Positions 1 through 8,456 of a stretch of DNA of 64,000 bases are shown piece by piece. The translations under genes were made by a program, and so were the position numbers. The notes under the pieces are model-generated. The model ran no database searches. It saw only the letters and a program-made list of their open reading frames with translations, and was not told where the DNA came from. Origin of the DNA: an uncultured Poribacteria bacterium (GTDB taxonomy: Bacteria > Poribacteria > WGA-4E > WGA-3G); the NCBI GenBank assembly GCA_951813545.1, contig OX638352.1, positions 5,055,966 through 5,119,965 on the forward strand. Reading direction: 5' to 3'. Each line of letters starts with the position of its first letter. Within the stretch, counting starts at the first letter, position 1.

Positions 1-41
1 AAGCAACCTCAATATCTTATCACCCAACTGAGTAGACAGCA

Positions 42-713
42 ATGCTGCGTAAACGTACACTCTTCCTCATCATCATAACACTCGTCTTAATTGTCCTATT
101 AAGCGCTGTCATGAGCGTCCCGTCAGATTTGCGGTTGCTCGTACTTGCACCGAAGATCCTTAAGTATAGAGGACTGATTCAACAACATGCTATCATAGAA
201 GGGTTGGACGCTCGGTTGGTCTGTGCATTGATTGTGCAGGAATCTGGGTTTGACGAAAATGCGCAGAGTGCGGTAGGTGCACAAGGATTGACGCAATTAA
301 TGCCCAAAACAGCAAAAGAACTCGGTGTGCGAGATTCACTTGATCCGGAGCAGAACATTGCAGGGGCGGCGCGTCATCTAAACACTCTGTACCGCGCTTT
401 CCCGAAAAGTCCACAGGAGCATCGCCACCGGTTGGTATTAGCGAGCTACAACAGTGGTCTTGGACGCGTTCGCGATGCACAAGCACTCGTCCGTCATCAC
501 AAAGTAGAGGATCCGTTTTTATGGGAACCCGTGAGCCGTGCGATCCGTCAATTGACGCAGAAGCATGAACATATCCATCGCGAAGTGTGGGAAATCGGGA
601 AACCGCCCCACGGCCACTTTGAGGGGTTCAACGAAACATTGGGCTACGTGGAGCGGGTGATGCATTATTACGAACGCATCTGTTTTTACGATGCATTGCT
701 GTTCTTCCTCTGA
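42..713 (+). CDS. Membrane-anchored lytic transglycosylase (SLT fold)
   Basis: The product is a 223-residue murein lytic transglycosylase, expected to cleave the MurNAc-GlcNAc bond of peptidoglycan in the periplasm. Residues 6-25 form one hydrophobic anchor or uncleaved signal. The SLT domain follows: the catalytic glutamate is E67 in ALIVQESGFD, then GLTQLMPKT (82-90) and ASYNSGLGRV (about 134-143), which are the three classical SLT motifs. An in-frame TAG at 33-35 bounds the start; the ribosome site is weak. It converges on the SRPBCC gene and overlaps it tail to tail by 28 bases. An MltC/Slt70-like single-domain enzyme is the best match; the exact subfamily is not resolved. Confidence 0.9.
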   Translation: MLRKRTLFLIIITLVLIVLLSAVMSVPSDLRLLVLAPKILKYRGLIQQHAIIEGLDARLVCALIVQESGFDENAQSAVGAQGLTQLMPKTAKELGVRDSLDPEQNIAGAARHLNTLYRAFPKSPQEHRHRLVLASYNSGLGRVRDAQALVRHHKVEDPFLWEPVSRAIRQLTQKHEHIHREVWEIGKPPHGHFEGFNETLGYVERVMHYYERICFYDALLFFL

Positions 714-1153
714 TGGAAGATTCCATCTAACTGTTCCGAGCGGTAGGAAAAGATTTTCTCTATATCCGGACGCACGAAAAGTTTCTCAACAATCCCACCT
801 CCCCAGACAGCATACTCCACTGAATCACCGACCACAATGCCATCTGCAGTCTCAGCAAAGGTATGTGTATGCCGCCAGAGTCGATAAGGTCCGCGACTCT
901 GCTCATCAACAAAACCGTGGGGCGGATCCCATTCAGTAATCTCGCTCTGCCAACGAACCGGAATACCCCGTAGTTTTAGTCGATAGTCAATATGCGTTCC
1001 GACCCCCATTTCAATCGGTGCAGGGGTTAGGATTTTCAGGTGTAGTTGAGGCGGTGTAATCACAGCAAGGTTATGGGCATTAGAGAAAAATTCAAAAACT
1101 TCCGTCAGTGGTCGTTCAAGTGTTCGTTGTGATTTGAAAAGAAACGTTTTCAT
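686..1153 (-). CDS. SRPBCC-family ligand-binding protein
   Basis: This 155-residue cytoplasmic protein matches the SRPBCC (START/Bet v1-like) fold. It opens with the typical first strand and helix, in which a FxSxRTLERPLTEVFEFFSNAHNL stretch (split here) leads into ITPP, and continues with GVGTHIDYRLKL, VRWQSEITEWDPP and a late amphipathic helix. Related proteins are annotated as cyclase/dehydrase or cell-division-inhibitor-like (SulA-type fusions in nucleotide-sugar epimerases), but the ligand cannot be told from sequence. There is no signal peptide. The gene stands alone on the minus strand, and its 3' end overlaps that of the lytic transglycosylase. Confidence 0.8.
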   Translation of the reverse strand: MKTFLFKSQRTLERPLTEVFEFFSNAHNLAVITPPQLHLKILTPAPIEMGVGTHIDYRLKLRGIPVRWQSEITEWDPPHGFVDEQSRGPYRLWRHTHTFAETADGIVVGDSVEYAVWGGGIVEKLFVRPDIEKIFSYRSEQLDGIFHQRKNSNAS

Positions 1154-2089
1154 TTTTCCATCTCCATACCGCGTATTTATTTTATTTTACAATAGATTTT
1201 AGAATTAATGATACAGTATGAACCGGTGAGGTTCGGAAACCTCGCTTCCTGTCTAATGAAACGTCTACACACCACGATAGTTTACCAAAACCGCTATACA
1301 GATGCCGCCCCTAATGAACTTTGACAATCAAAAAGGGTAATTGGATTTGTAGGGGTTGGGTCTCCCAACCCAACGGAGGACGGGCGTGAAGACCATGAAG
1401 AAACGCCCAAGCAAAAACCCCCTACGAATACCCAACTTGAACGTCAAAACTCATCAGGGCTTGAGAGATTTGGGACAACCTGTTCTACACAGATGTCGCC
1501 CCTACGGGGCTGCTGCGATTTTTTCTGGTTTCCATTCAACCTAACCTATGCGATAAAGTCAAACCTACATTTTTTGTAGTCCATCTCATAAATCGTGGTA
1601 TGGAAACCTTGTGAGCACGATTTTCAATACATCGTTTCAAATACGTTTCGGATGATGGGAGATACGCTACATTCCGGTGTTTTCAGCCCCGTAGGGGCGG
1701 TATCTTTGTAGAAACGCGATGCTGAGAAATCCAAGCCCCGTAGGGGCGGCATCTGTATTCATTAAAGCGACTCAACTATTTATGGCTAAACTTTGGACAA
1801 ATTTTTTATGGAATACACATTTCGCCCTCTGGGGCTTATGCCTTGAGGGGTATGCGGTTTCTATAAACATTCCGTCCCTCTAGGGCTGCCCTCTGGTGCG
1901 TTGGCGTTTATTTTCCTGCGAGTTGGATTTGTGAGAAAAACTGTCAGAAAAATCGGAAACATTTTGCGAGTCGGGCATGAATCCGACAGCAATTGTCCAA
2001 ACTTTAGTATTTATGAGATACGCTCTAGTAAAACCGACGCTGGTTTGGTAGGTCACCTATAGCAGTTTTTAATGGGGGAATTGCGGAGC
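1154..2089. other. Gene-free, repeat-rich interval
   Basis: No credible gene lies in these 936 bases. The interval contains a GGTGAGGTTCGGAAACCTCG palindrome (1222-1249), a GGGTTGGGTCTCCCAACCC palindrome (about 1352-1374), a forward GCCCCTACGGGGC repeat (1489-1516), two inverted copies of the same repeat (1685-1711 and 1734-1756), and a complete MITE-like element (1785-2008). A 62-codon open frame at 1356-1544 runs through the palindromes and is not convincing. Confidence 0.7.
1785..2008. mobile_element. MITE-like element sharing ends with the resident IS
   Basis: This 224-bp segment has terminal inverted repeats. The right end (1992-2008) is identical to the 17-bp terminus of the IS at 54936-56333. 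The left end (1785-1801) matches that terminus with three mismatches. It is flanked by a perfect 7-bp direct repeat, ATTTATG, at 1778-1784 and 2009-2015. It has no coding capacity, and its interior does not resemble the IS interior. It is best explained as a non-autonomous derivative moved by the IS4-superfamily transposase. Confidence 0.85.
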
Positions 2090-2446
2090 CTATTCCGTAT
2101 CAGGTGTAGACGGGGAATCGTCAGATGTTTGTTCTAATTGTGCGAGGCGTTTGTCGAGTACTTGCTGCTGTTGTCCCAAGCGTAACACGTACAGCATAAA
2201 GACTAACCAGATGACGAAATAGGCAGCGGCAAGATATTTGAGGCGAGTGCTTTGTCCCTTTTCAAGTTTCGCAACAGATAGTTCCAATGCCCGTTCCAAG
2301 AGTTCTTCATCCGCAGCAGGAAATTCCGAACTTGCTTCCGAAACAGCCTTGGAGATTTCATCCGATGTCAGGGTGATTGGCACCTGCGTTGCGAAGAAGA
2401 ATAACCCCAAAACCACTAAAAAACTTATCGAAACAATTATTTTCAT
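2090..2446 (-). CDS. CcmD-like membrane protein, long N-terminus
   Basis: The product is a 118-residue protein of unproved function. It has a hydrophobic N-terminal segment (3-20), a helical exported loop rich in Glu and Ala (28-65), a second membrane segment (about 70-88, LKYLAAAYFVIWLVFMLYVL) and a charged coiled tail (89-110). The second segment plus a tail reading RLGQQQQVLDKRLAQLE fits the CcmD pattern of a short AYxxxW membrane helix followed by a basic coiled coil. CcmD assists CcmC in haem handling. The gene directly follows ccmC, with TAA and ATG abutting, so the two are probably translationally coupled. The extra N-terminal segment is unusual for CcmD. Confidence 0.6.
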   Translation of the reverse strand: MKIIVSISFLVVLGLFFFATQVPITLTSDEISKAVSEASSEFPAADEELLERALELSVAKLEKGQSTRLKYLAAAYFVIWLVFMLYVLRLGQQQQVLDKRLAQLEQTSDDSPSTPDTE

Positions 2447-3109
2447 TTAAGATGCCTCCGCTAAGTGCTTCTGCCGTAGTATTTCATAACGTTCTTGGGT
2501 CTTTTTCATACGATACCGGACGATTAGCAGGAGGGTAAATAGCATAATAAATGCGAGGAGTGCCACCATCCATGTATGACGCATCGTCGTCTCAAGACTC
2601 CATTTTGTTCCACGGTCGGGATGTAAGCCTCCCTGCCAGATATCCACAGCATAATACACAATCGGTACGTCAATATAAGCGATAATTCCGAGGACTGCTG
2701 AATAGATTCTACGTTTGTCTTCTTCTAAAGCGGAACGGAGAATAAAATAACCGACGTACATAAGCCAAAGAATGAGTGTACTTGTGAGGCGTGGTTCCCA
2801 ATTCCACCATGTGTTCCATGCGTATCGTGCCCAGATCGGACCGGAAAGGAGCGCGATGGTGCAAAAGATAAGCCCCAGTTCTGCCGCTGCGACTGCGAGC
2901 AGATCGTCGTTGGGTTTCCGTTGGATGAGGTACTTGATACTAAAGACGCAGTTGACACCAAACGCCACAAAGACGGTTAACGCCGCAGAGACGTGATAGT
3001 AAAAGATCTTTTGGACTTCAAGCATCGTGCCTTCAATCCGCGCGTATCCGAAGACGAGATAGAGCGAAACAAAGACGAGGACTGCAGTAATGATGGCTAT
3101 AATTTTCAT
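2447..3109 (-). CDS. ccmC: Haem exporter/handling protein CcmC (CcsA fold)
   Basis: This 220-residue integral membrane protein has six predicted helices and belongs to the CcmC/CcsA haem-handling family of cytochrome c maturation system I. The tryptophan-rich periplasmic motif lies at 93-109 (WARYAWNTWWNWEPRLT) and is the haem-binding signature. Likely axial histidines are H39 (FYYHVSAAL) and H178 (TTMRHTWMV). The family usually reads WDxRLT where this protein has WEPRLT. The next gene is a CcmD-like protein, but ccmA, ccmB, ccmE and ccmF are not in the window, so the rest of the pathway must lie elsewhere. A start at 3109 fits the family length. Confidence 0.88.
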   Translation of the reverse strand: MKIIAIITAVLVFVSLYLVFGYARIEGTMLEVQKIFYYHVSAALTVFVAFGVNCVFSIKYLIQRKPNDDLLAVAAAELGLIFCTIALLSGPIWARYAWNTWWNWEPRLTSTLILWLMYVGYFILRSALEEDKRRIYSAVLGIIAYIDVPIVYYAVDIWQGGLHPDRGTKWSLETTMRHTWMVALLAFIMLFTLLLIVRYRMKKTQERYEILRQKHLAEAS

Positions 3110-3149
3110 TTTTTATAGTGGATTTTACAATTATCGTACACTGTCAACC

Positions 3150-3170
3150 GGCGAGGTTAGAAACCTCGCC
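3150..3170. repeat. GC palindrome upstream of ccmC
   Basis: A perfect inverted repeat, GGCGAGG-TTAGAAA-CCTCGCC in outline, lies in the 77-bp gap between map and ccmC. It belongs to the window-wide palindrome family seen also at 27414-27434, 34471-34512 and 61926-61949. Short AT-rich arms on the ccmC side resemble parts of the longer inverted-repeat element at 40065. Confidence 0.75.
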
Positions 3171-3186
3171 TACCGAGTGGAGGCAC

Positions 3187-3972
3187 TTAAGTCTCCCACA
3201 ATTCGCTCCCTGTTAGAATTTCAGGTCCGTCTGAGAGTATTGCCACCGTATGCTCAAAGAGCGCAGATAAGCTGCCATCTACAGTCGCAACTGTCCATCC
3301 GTCTGCCAGTATATGGACATCAGAGAATCCAATGTTCACCATCGTTTCAATTGCAAGTACCATCCCTGCCCTCAAACGTAAGCCGCGTCCAGCGATACCC
3401 ATACAGGGCACCTCTGGTGCCTCATGAAGGTTTCGTCCAATGCCGTGTCCCGAAAAATTTTGAAGTACAGAGAACCCCTGAGATTCTGCGCCGCTCTGTA
3501 ATTTGGAAGAGATGTCGCCGATCCGGTTTCCCGGTTTCGCCTCGGCAATCGCATCGTAAAGAGAATTGCGTGTTACTTTAAGCAATCGCTCGGCTGATGG
3601 TGAGATGTCTCCAACAGGGAAAGTGTATGCGTTATCGCCGTGGTAACCTTCAATGCTGACAGCCGTATCAATCCCAATAATATCACCATCCTCCAGAACC
3701 TGGCTTTCGTCCGGAATACCGTGGATGACGACATCGTTAATCGAGGTACATATCGTGGCAGGATAGGGTTCGTGCTCCGGTAGCTGGTAGCCCAAGAAGG
3801 AAGATGTGGCTTTGACTTCGGCGATCGTATCGCGTGAGATACGTTCTAAGTCAGCGGTCGATACGCCCGGTGCAATCGCCTCTCCGATGCGCTTTAGCAC
3901 CGTTGCCGCTGCTTTACCGCTCTGCTTCATTTTCTCAATTTCGACCCTATTTTTGATCTTAAGTTTGTCCAT
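3187..3972 (-). CDS. map: Methionine aminopeptidase, type I
   Basis: This 261-residue cytosolic metalloprotease removes the initiator methionine. All five metal ligands are visible with the ATG start at 3972: D102 (GIDTAV), D113 (HGDNAYTF), H176 (SGHGIGR), E209 (IETMV) and E240 (FEHT). The substrate-binding H84 lies in VVIHGIP. The length suits a bare type Ia enzyme with no zinc-finger extension. An in-frame TTG one codon upstream is a possible start, but the ATG overlaps the miaB stop as TGATG, which favours coupled translation from 3972. It lies in a minus-strand run with miaB and the DUF6807 gene. Confidence 0.95.
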   Translation of the reverse strand: MDKLKIKNRVEIEKMKQSGKAAATVLKRIGEAIAPGVSTADLERISRDTIAEVKATSSFLGYQLPEHEPYPATICTSINDVVIHGIPDESQVLEDGDIIGIDTAVSIEGYHGDNAYTFPVGDISPSAERLLKVTRNSLYDAIAEAKPGNRIGDISSKLQSGAESQGFSVLQNFSGHGIGRNLHEAPEVPCMGIAGRGLRLRAGMVLAIETMVNIGFSDVHILADGWTVATVDGSLSALFEHTVAILSDGPEILTGSELWET

Positions 3973-5417
3973 CAAACGACCTGTCCAATTAGCGTATGCG
4001 CTGTAGTGTTGTCAATACGAACGTTGACAACCGCGCCAATCCCGCTGTCCGATTTGGGAAATACAGCCGTCTTGAAACCGTCTGTCTTTCCGTGGTATCT
4101 ATCTGCATCTCGGCGCGATTCGCCTTCCACAAGCACTGGGACAGTACCACCGACCGCAGCACTGTTGATGTCCGCAGAAATACTTTCTTGGAGCTTAATA
4201 ATCTGTTCAAGACGTTCTCCCTTTACGGTTTCGGGCACATCATCCGGCAAGGCTTTATGTGCGAGGGTTCCTTCGCGCTCAGAATACTTAAACATGAACG
4301 CCGAATCGTACCGAATATCCGCCATCATCTGATACGTCTCCATAAATTCTGCGTCGGTTTCCCCACAAAAACCGACGATAATATCGGTCGTGAGGGCAAT
4401 ATCAGGGATGCGTTCTCGGAGTTTCAAAACGAGTGAGCGATATTCTTCCGCCGTGTAGGTGCGGCGCATACGATCCAGGACCTCTGTTGAACCAGATTGC
4501 AGCGGGAGATGCAAATGCTTACAGACACTCGGCGAACTCGCCATTGCGTCAATCATACTGTCGGTTGCATCTGCCGGGTGTGGAGAGGTAAATCGCAAGC
4601 GTTCCAACCCGTTTACGTCGCCAACAGCATAGAGCAGGTCACCAAAATCGGCACTGTCGTCGTGATAAGAATTAACAGTTTGTCCGAGAAGTACGACCTC
4701 TTTGAACCCTTGGTCGACCAGTTTTTCGACATCTTCAACGAGGAGTTTTAGCGGAAGGCTCCGCTCTCTGCCACGAACAAAGGGAACGATGCAGAAGGTG
4801 CACATCTTATCACATCCACGCTGAATGGTGAGCCACGCTCGGATTCCCTCTTTTCGGATGGGTGCGATGTCGGCGTAATCCTCATTCTTGTCCAATCGCA
4901 ACCCCAGAAACGGATCTCGATCTGTCAGGGAGACGTGCGATTCTACGCCACGCGCCAAAGAATCCAGTGCCACCGGCAGATTCCGATATGCATCGGGACC
5001 CATCACAAGGTCCACGTAGGGTGCTGTGTCTAAGAGTTTGTCTCGGAGATGCTGTGCCATACAACCGCAGACACCGATGATGAGTTCTGGGTGGCGGCGT
5101 TTCCGATGGTTCAGATGCTTTAGCCGATTAATCACTTTCGTTTCGGCGTTTTCCCGTATCGCGCAGGTATTGACGAGGACGACATCCGCATCGTCGAGAT
5201 GTGACACGGTTTGGTGTCCACTCTGCGTCAAGATGCCTGCCATCAGCTCGCTGTCACTGACGTTCATCTGACATCCGTAGGTTTCAATATAAACACGGCG
5301 CGCGTGTGCATGTGTCCCAGCAGAAGATGCTCCGTCTTGTGATCCTTGAGGCGGTGGATGCGGTAAATCTGATTGCTTATCTTTATTGTAAAGTGGGAGA
5401 AGCGTCTGGTCTTTCAT
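3972..5417 (-). CDS. miaB: tRNA-2-methylthio-N6-isopentenyladenosine synthase MiaB
   Basis: This is a radical-SAM methylthiotransferase that modifies A37 of tRNAs. It carries the UPF0004 domain cysteines C49 (ETYGCQMN), C84 (NTCAIREN) and C119 (CGCMAQ), then the radical-SAM CxxxCxxC at C202/C206/C209 (GCDKMCTFCIVP). A C-terminal TRAM domain ends in TAHTLIGQVV. The ATG at 5417 gives 481 residues and begins two bases after the upstream stop. An ATG at 5450 would overlap the upstream gene by 31 bases and seems less likely. The first 40 residues are a low-complexity leader before the conserved core. Confidence 0.95.
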   Translation of the reverse strand: MKDQTLLPLYNKDKQSDLPHPPPQGSQDGASSAGTHAHARRVYIETYGCQMNVSDSELMAGILTQSGHQTVSHLDDADVVLVNTCAIRENAETKVINRLKHLNHRKRRHPELIIGVCGCMAQHLRDKLLDTAPYVDLVMGPDAYRNLPVALDSLARGVESHVSLTDRDPFLGLRLDKNEDYADIAPIRKEGIRAWLTIQRGCDKMCTFCIVPFVRGRERSLPLKLLVEDVEKLVDQGFKEVVLLGQTVNSYHDDSADFGDLLYAVGDVNGLERLRFTSPHPADATDSMIDAMASSPSVCKHLHLPLQSGSTEVLDRMRRTYTAEEYRSLVLKLRERIPDIALTTDIIVGFCGETDAEFMETYQMMADIRYDSAFMFKYSEREGTLAHKALPDDVPETVKGERLEQIIKLQESISADINSAAVGGTVPVLVEGESRRDADRYHGKTDGFKTAVFPKSDSGIGAVVNVRIDNTTAHTLIGQVV

Positions 5418-5419
5418 AA

Positions 5420-6178
5420 TTATCCGATATAATCTTGATGGTGTCCCCATACGTCAAAAGTGAAGAGATCGCCGGTGTATGCAAGCACACGGTATCTTAA
5501 TGTGCGCGTCTCACCGGCATCCAAGGTGAAAGGTGTTGCCTGTGCGAAAAGAAAGCCGAACGATGCGTCTTTTGCGAGAAAGGTCGTTTCACCGTTCATC
5601 GGATGGGGAAAGATAGCGACCCCAACTGCTTCTTGCTCAGCAGCAGTGAGACCGCAGAGAGTTCCCCACACCGATATATTCCCATTCACTTCCGACTCGC
5701 CGAGCCGTCCATCCGCGTCCGCGGCTTTGCGGTATTCCATATCAACGGCGAGGTACCCAAGTCCTGTGTTGTCCGTAAATTCAAGCGAATCCTGTAGTGC
5801 CTGTAGCGAGATTTCTATATCCAAGACCTGTACTTCGGTCTGACGTGGATGAACGTCCATCGTGTAGGTTTCTATCAGGAACGGTTCTGCGGATTTCTTC
5901 CACGTCGTGACAATAGAAAGTCTCGCTGAAGATGCTTCCGTGTCGCGCGTAATTTCACCGTGATTCAGCTGCGCGTCGTTGACGGTTCGGCGAGTGAAAC
6001 AGATTCCCGGCGGATGTTGATGCCCGATGCTCGTGTCATCCGTTACCACTTGTCCATTAGGAGCATAGAGCGGATGCAGATATGGTGGACATGTCACATC
6101 GCCGCCATGATAGCAAGTGAGTATCGGCGCACCGTCTTCTGTGATGGATAATTCTTTTTCGTTAAATTCGTGTAACAT
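5420..6178 (-). CDS. DUF6807 (PmoA-like) family protein
   Basis: This 252-residue protein matches the family annotated as methane-oxygenase PmoA or DUF6807. The N-terminal part has HPLYAPNGQVVTDD followed by GHQHPPGICF, corresponding to the family pattern of YPVYAPxGxxVT and a DHPHHRG-like motif. Central beta-rich sequence and a final DVWGHHQDYIG complete it. The family has no established enzymatic role, and many members sit near sugar or uronate catabolism genes. The annotation PmoA is historical and does not imply methane oxidation. It is the first gene of the miaB-map run, two bases from miaB. Confidence 0.7.
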   Translation of the reverse strand: MLHEFNEKELSITEDGAPILTCYHGGDVTCPPYLHPLYAPNGQVVTDDTSIGHQHPPGICFTRRTVNDAQLNHGEITRDTEASSARLSIVTTWKKSAEPFLIETYTMDVHPRQTEVQVLDIEISLQALQDSLEFTDNTGLGYLAVDMEYRKAADADGRLGESEVNGNISVWGTLCGLTAAEQEAVGVAIFPHPMNGETTFLAKDASFGFLFAQATPFTLDAGETRTLRYRVLAYTGDLFTFDVWGHHQDYIG

Positions 6179-6762
6179 AAATGCTATGCGTAAATTATAC
6201 CACGCATCTGGAAATAATGCAAATGCGATTCAGGAGCGGAACGGGGTGTGTAAATATTTTGGTAGCGGGTTGTCAGAATCAGGATTTTCAGGATTCAAGG
6301 ATTTTCAAGATTATAGAGGCATCGGGATTGACACACGGAAACTTTTGCGTACTGATGGAGACCAATTCGTCTGAATGCAGGTCGCATTTGGGCGAGTACG
6401 CCGCAAATCTCGGATTTTCTCGGATTACACAGCTTACGCGGATTTTAAGGAAACTTGCTATCAAATCAATGCCTCATGCGCGTACAGTATTCGGAAGAGA
6501 TCGGGGTTCCAAACCCTTCCTACAGGAAAGAGCACAATTACTCTACGTACTCTTCAGATTTGGTTGCTATTTGGCTTCAAAATAGAGTATAATTTAATAG
6601 GCATCGTGAATTCAGAAAGGCGTTGGGTTTCGCTCGGTTTTTGGAGTGTTTAGGTATTTTAAATATGTAAAGATCACTGTAACAAACAGGCGTGGTTTGC
6701 TGGATGCCGCTCAACCCAACCTACGTATGGGAAATCGCTTTTATACAGGAGAGGATTTTTGT
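6179..6762. other. Intergenic region with degenerate repeats
   Basis: No gene is supported here, although three open frames of 85-134 codons cross it. The region holds repeats also found elsewhere: a CAGAATCAGGATTTTCAGG tract (6271-6314; relatives at 14787 and 24914), an ATCTCGG...CGGATTACACAG tract (6405-6446; relatives at 26389 and 28350), a GTTGGGTTTCGCT fragment (about 6622), and a CCGCTCAACCCAACCTAC end (6707-6725 region; relative at 21887). The long frames come from these low-stop repeats. Confidence 0.6.
6564..6593 (+). promoter_or_regulatory. Sigma-70-like promoter
   Basis: TTGCTA (6564-6569) and a consensus TATAAT (6588-6593) are separated by 18 bases. The promoter points at the amidotransferase-fold hydrolase that starts at 6763 and leaves a leader of about 160 bases containing repeat fragments. 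It is called from consensus only. Confidence 0.5.
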
Positions 6763-7467
6763 ATGAAACCTATTATCGGAATCACATTTAGCGAGGATAT
6801 TGAAAACGCCCCTGACAACAACTATATTCGCGCCATTGAAGAACACGGCGGCATAGCCCGCACGTTGTATCCTGGGGCACCACCAGAGGCATTTAGGGGT
6901 CTAAAAGGACTTTTACTCACAGGAGGTCGTGATATTGACCCAATTCATTACGGTGAAGAGCAGCATGAGACGACAGACATTGATTTCGACCGCGATGAAT
7001 TGGAACTACCACTGTGCAAGCAGGCAATGGAAAAAAATCTCCCTATTTTTGGAATTTGCCGCGGTATTCAGGTTATGAACGTCGCTATAGGGAGTAGTTT
7101 GTACCAAGACATTCCTTCACAGTTTACAGACTATTTGACGCATAAGATAATGGAAAATACCGACGATTCTTGGCACGATATCAAGATTCAACAGGGCAGT
7201 CTACTCAACGAAATTACGGATGAGCACATCGCCGAAGTCAATTCAAGACATCACCAATCCTTAAAAGTAATTGGCAAGGGGTTTACGGTAACTGCACAAT
7301 CAAATGATGGGATCATTGAAGCGATAGAAGACAGATCAAAGCGATTCGTGCTTGGCGTGCAATACCATCCGGAGCGGATGTTCAAAGAGCCAGATTCTTT
7401 GGAGCTTCGGGAACACTCAGTAAAACTATTTACCAAATTTATTGACGCTTGCTCCTCAGCCCTTTAG
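6763..7467 (+). CDS. Gamma-glutamyl-GABA hydrolase-like (peptidase C26)
   Basis: This 234-residue class-I glutamine-amidotransferase-fold hydrolase resembles PuuD, which releases GABA from gamma-glutamyl-GABA. The start MKPIIGIT is typical of the family. GLLLTGGRDIDPIHYGEE supplies the oxyanion region, the nucleophile cysteine lies in IFGICRGIQVMN, and the histidine-glutamate pair lies in VQYHPERMF. The ATG at 6763 follows an AGGAGAGG ribosome site. The open frame extends 117 bases further upstream but only through repeat sequence. No putrescine-pathway neighbours are present, so the substrate remains open. Confidence 0.88.
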   Translation: MKPIIGITFSEDIENAPDNNYIRAIEEHGGIARTLYPGAPPEAFRGLKGLLLTGGRDIDPIHYGEEQHETTDIDFDRDELELPLCKQAMEKNLPIFGICRGIQVMNVAIGSSLYQDIPSQFTDYLTHKIMENTDDSWHDIKIQQGSLLNEITDEHIAEVNSRHHQSLKVIGKGFTVTAQSNDGIIEAIEDRSKRFVLGVQYHPERMFKEPDSLELREHSVKLFTKFIDACSSAL

Positions 7468-7489
7468 CAAGCAGCCTTTTTGCATCTCA

Positions 7490-8425
7490 CTAAAAATTGG
7501 CAACCAACGAAAATCGGTGTGTCAATCCGAGAACGCCGAACGGCGCAAGCGCGTAATCGATTTGGAACCGAAGGAGTGTCAGCCCGAAACCGCCTGTAAG
7601 TCCAGAAACCGCGCCTAAATCGTTGCCACCGATTTTGTATTTATAACCGGTGCGGAGTTCCAAAATATTGGCTATCGTGTAGCCTGCCCCTGCTGCGATG
7701 GCGATGTCGTTGTCAGAGGGACGGATGATGTCCATCGTTAGGATAAATGGCTGGCTCGACGCTCTGTAAGCCGCACCAAGTCTGAAGGTAAAAGGCAAAC
7801 CGAAAGCCTCCTCTATAAACTTCACCCGGGGACCGATGTGCTGCGCGTTGAACCCCACTGAAAGAAGAGGCATCTTTGAAAAAGTGTATAACCCACCGAG
7901 ATCAAAGGCGATACCGGTGCCGCTTTCGTCAGCGATCTGCTCACGCAGGAATTTCGCGTTCGCACCGAAAGCGAATGACTTCCCGAAACCGCGGGCATAC
8001 GACAGCACCAGTGCCAGATCGTAAGGGCGGAAAATAGTCGTCTCGTTTCCTTCCCGATCGCGTCCCTGCAACTCGCCAAAGGACAAGAAACTCGCACTCG
8101 TACCGAGCGTGCCGATATTTCCAATCGGAATCGCGACTCCGACGAATTCGTGATTGATTCCAGCGAACCACTCGTTATGCATGAGCGCGAGTTGTGGGTG
8201 TTGAAGTCTGGCAAGCCCAGCGGGATTCCAGTATGAGGCGTAAAGGTCATCGGTCGCAGCGACTTGAGACTCTCCCATACCCATCGCTTTCGCACCTACC
8301 CCGATCTTAAGGAACGTCATGGCACGAGTGCCAGCGTTTTCGTGGATGTCGGTGCTATCCGCTGCTGCGGGCAGACATGCGAAGATGAGTAAAAAAATAA
8401 AGGCGTATGTAAAAAATTGATTCAT
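7490..8425 (-). CDS. PorV/PorQ-family outer-membrane barrel
   Basis: This 311-residue exported protein has a clear signal peptide (residues 1-22, cleavage near PAAADS). The core motif GAKAMGMGESQVAATDDLYASYWNPAGLARL (given here as one known pattern; key part GAKAMGMGE and WNPAGLA) is the signature of PorV/PorQ/UPF0164 proteins, which are FadL-like beta-barrels. The remainder is alternating hydrophobic strands ending in an aromatic strand, LTHRFSLVANF. PorV acts in type IX secretion in Bacteroidetes, but PorV-like proteins also occur in phyla without that system, so function is not claimed. A second member lies at 21959-23095. Confidence 0.85.
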   Translation of the reverse strand: MNQFFTYAFIFLLIFACLPAAADSTDIHENAGTRAMTFLKIGVGAKAMGMGESQVAATDDLYASYWNPAGLARLQHPQLALMHNEWFAGINHEFVGVAIPIGNIGTLGTSASFLSFGELQGRDREGNETTIFRPYDLALVLSYARGFGKSFAFGANAKFLREQIADESGTGIAFDLGGLYTFSKMPLLSVGFNAQHIGPRVKFIEEAFGLPFTFRLGAAYRASSQPFILTMDIIRPSDNDIAIAAGAGYTIANILELRTGYKYKIGGNDLGAVSGLTGGFGLTLLRFQIDYALAPFGVLGLTHRFSLVANF

Positions 8426-8456
8426 AAGGTGTTTCCATCTAATTTTTCAAAACGTT

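Noticed and set aside
1356..1544. A 62-codon open frame in the repeat-rich gap
   Set aside because: It runs through palindromes and shared repeats and has no ribosome site or conserved-looking sequence.
3090..3581. A 163-codon plus-strand frame antisense to map
   Set aside because: It is the shadow of a clear methionine aminopeptidase and has no ribosome site.
6181..6653. Overlapping open frames of 85-134 codons before the amidotransferase-fold gene
   Set aside because: They cross dispersed repeats found elsewhere as non-coding tracts and have irregular amino acid composition.
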